In this document: one piece after another, positions 62,918 to 64,000 of the stretch
Layout of the letters: every line of letters begins with the position of its first letter
Position numbering within the stretch: the stretch's first letter is position 1
Source: Minwuia thermotolerans
GTDB lineage: Bacteria; Pseudomonadota; Alphaproteobacteria; Minwuiales; Minwuiaceae
Assembly (NCBI RefSeq): GCF_002924445.1
Contig: NZ_PIGG01000068.1
Coordinates: forward strand, 62,001-126,000
Direction of reading: 5' to 3'
DNA length: 64,000 nt
The notes under the pieces: model-generated
What the model was told of the DNA's origin: nothing
Seen by the model: the letters and a program-made list of their open reading frames with translations, nothing else
Database searches by the model: none
Program-made: the position numbers and the translations under genes

Positions 62918-64000
62918 ATGTCATTCATTCGTCTATTGTGGCGGACGCTGCGGTTCGCCGTCTTCGATCTCCCGAAATGGATTCTCATTCTCGCGGGACT
63001 CTATCTCTTTCTTCACTACGCCGCCCACACACCGTTCGGCGGCGCGCTCATCGCAGGGTTCCTGCTGCTCGTCTGCCTGCCGGTCCTGGTCGGACTGTGG
63101 CGCTATTTCCGCCGGCCGCGCCAGGCCTACGGCTCGGCGTCATTCGCCAGGGGCAAGGAGCTACGCAAGGCGGGGCTGCTCACCTCGACCGGGCCGATCA
63201 TCGGCAAGCGCGACGGCCGATTCCTGCGCTACGAGCGGCCGGGGCACCTGCTGACCTTCGCGCCGACGCGCTCGGGCAAAGGCATCGGCGCCGTCGTGCC
63301 CAATCTTCTCGATCATCCGGGCTCGGTCTTTGTCACCGACATCAAGGGGGAGAACTATCGCATCGCCGGCGGCTACCGGGCGGAGCTCGGGCGCGTCGTC
63401 GTCTTCGCGCCGTTCGATCCGACGATCTCGAATGCCTTCTACAATCCGCTGGATTTCATCCGGGTCGGCACAGCCAGCGAGGTGGATGACGCCCGTCTGA
63501 TGGCGGAGATGATCGTCGCGGCGAAGGCCGGCGAGGCGGATCACTTCGAGCGCGAGGCGCGCACGCTGATCATGGGGATGCTGCTTCACCTGGCCTGCGA
63601 CTTCGAGCCCGAATATCGCACGCTTCACCAGCTCCGGGTGATGCTGATGCGGTCGGACGAGGGCTTCGTGAAGGTGCTCGAAGGAATGCGGGGGTCCGAG
63701 AGCGCAACCGCGGCCCGGGTCGCCGAGGGCTTCTCGCAGAAAGAGGAGCGCGAGCGCTCCAGCGTGGTCTCCACCGCACAGGACAGCATGTCGATCTTCG
63801 AGAGCCCGCAGCTCTCGGCCATGACCGCCAAGACCACCTTCGACTTCGAGCGGATGAAGGATCGGACCTGTTCGGTCTTCGTGATCGTGCCGCCGGAGTT
63901 CGTCTCGTCCTATCAGCCGTTCATGCGGTTGATGGTTGGCATTGCCACGGCAGCCATGAGCCGCAATCCGGACGTGCCCGACACACCGGTCCTGTTCCTG
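62918..64000 (+). CDS. traG: VirD4/TraG coupling protein (3'-truncated by window)
   Basis: The coupling ATPase that delivers the relaxosome to a type IV secretion channel. ATG 62918 follows AGGAGGG by 9 bases; 361 codons are visible before the window ends. Two transmembrane helices (residues about 18-35 and 40-62) anchor the N-terminus. Walker A is APTRSGKGIG (residues 115-124), followed by VVPNLLDHPGSVFVTDIKGEN, and DPTISNAFYNPLDF. The final VPDTPVLFL is the beginning of the Walker B strand. It opens the transfer operon, and the trb/virB genes should follow outside the window. Confidence 0.93.
   Translation, partial: MSFIRLLWRTLRFAVFDLPKWILILAGLYLFLHYAAHTPFGGALIAGFLLLVCLPVLVGLWRYFRRPRQAYGSASFARGKELRKAGLLTSTGPIIGKRDGRFLRYERPGHLLTFAPTRSGKGIGAVVPNLLDHPGSVFVTDIKGENYRIAGGYRAELGRVVVFAPFDPTISNAFYNPLDFIRVGTASEVDDARLMAEMIVAAKAGEADHFEREARTLIMGMLLHLACDFEPEYRTLHQLRVMLMRSDEGFVKVLEGMRGSESATAARVAEGFSQKEERERSSVVSTAQDSMSIFESPQLSAMTAKTTFDFERMKDRTCSVFVIVPPEFVSSYQPFMRLMVGIATAAMSRNPDVPDTPVLFL

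Overview
The window is high-GC, densely packed bacterial DNA. Gene content points to an alphaproteobacterium, probably Rhodospirillales-like: a thrC / M16 peptidase / GNAT run, 5-formyltetrahydrofolate cyclo-ligase next to a YmdB-type phosphoesterase, ihfB, and a CobH/L/I/J/M cobalamin set. The genus cannot be fixed from the sequence. Genes are often joined by 4-base stop/start overlaps, with GTG and TTG starts at several of them.

Region 1 (1-56.6 kb) is ordinary chromosome. It starts with carAB and greA, then a CoA-transferase, an orphan ParA-like ATPase and an orphan histidine kinase. IHF-beta, a J-domain membrane protein and a nucleotide-sugar operon (galU, UDP-glucose dehydrogenase, phosphomannomutase) follow. 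The cobalamin locus has cobD-cobC leftward and cbiX-cobH-cobL-cobI-cbiG/cobJ-cobM rightward, separated by a structured leader. Catabolic and housekeeping genes come next: haloalkane dehalogenase, flavin monooxygenase, omega-aminotransferase, thrC, RsmD/RluB, a KorAB 2-oxoacid:ferredoxin oxidoreductase, acyl-CoA dehydrogenase, an amidinotransferase, a ChrA transporter, an ABC exporter, a split ThDP decarboxylase, an OFA-like MFS carrier, an acyl-CoA synthetase and a solitary LivM permease. Three roomy convergent junctions carry copies of one paired-hairpin palindromic repeat. A non-coding locus near 48.3-48.4 kb has two hairpins, each presenting a CTCCTCCCC loop, and looks like an unannotated small RNA of the anti-Shine-Dalgarno type.

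Region 2 (56.66-64.0 kb) starts exactly at an intact initiator tRNA-fMet gene and has the content of a mobile element. It holds two small accessory proteins (a SGRYVT-repeat protein and a DUF3892 protein), an unknown 283-residue protein, a RepA plasmid initiator, five 18-bp iterons with DnaA-box-like sites, a LuxR/LuxI quorum-sensing pair, a ParA ATPase with a ribbon-helix-helix partner, and the first 361 codons of a VirD4/TraG coupling protein running off the end. The simplest reading is an integrative conjugative element, or an integrated plasmid, sitting at tRNA-fMet.

The main observation is a perfectly conserved 17-bp element found just twice: directly upstream of luxI, and in the leader upstream of traG. 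With luxR and luxI between them, this suggests that quorum sensing switches both autoinducer synthesis and conjugative transfer of a plasmid-like integrated replicon. No integrase, relaxase or right-hand att site lies inside the window, so the extent and mobility of the element remain inference.
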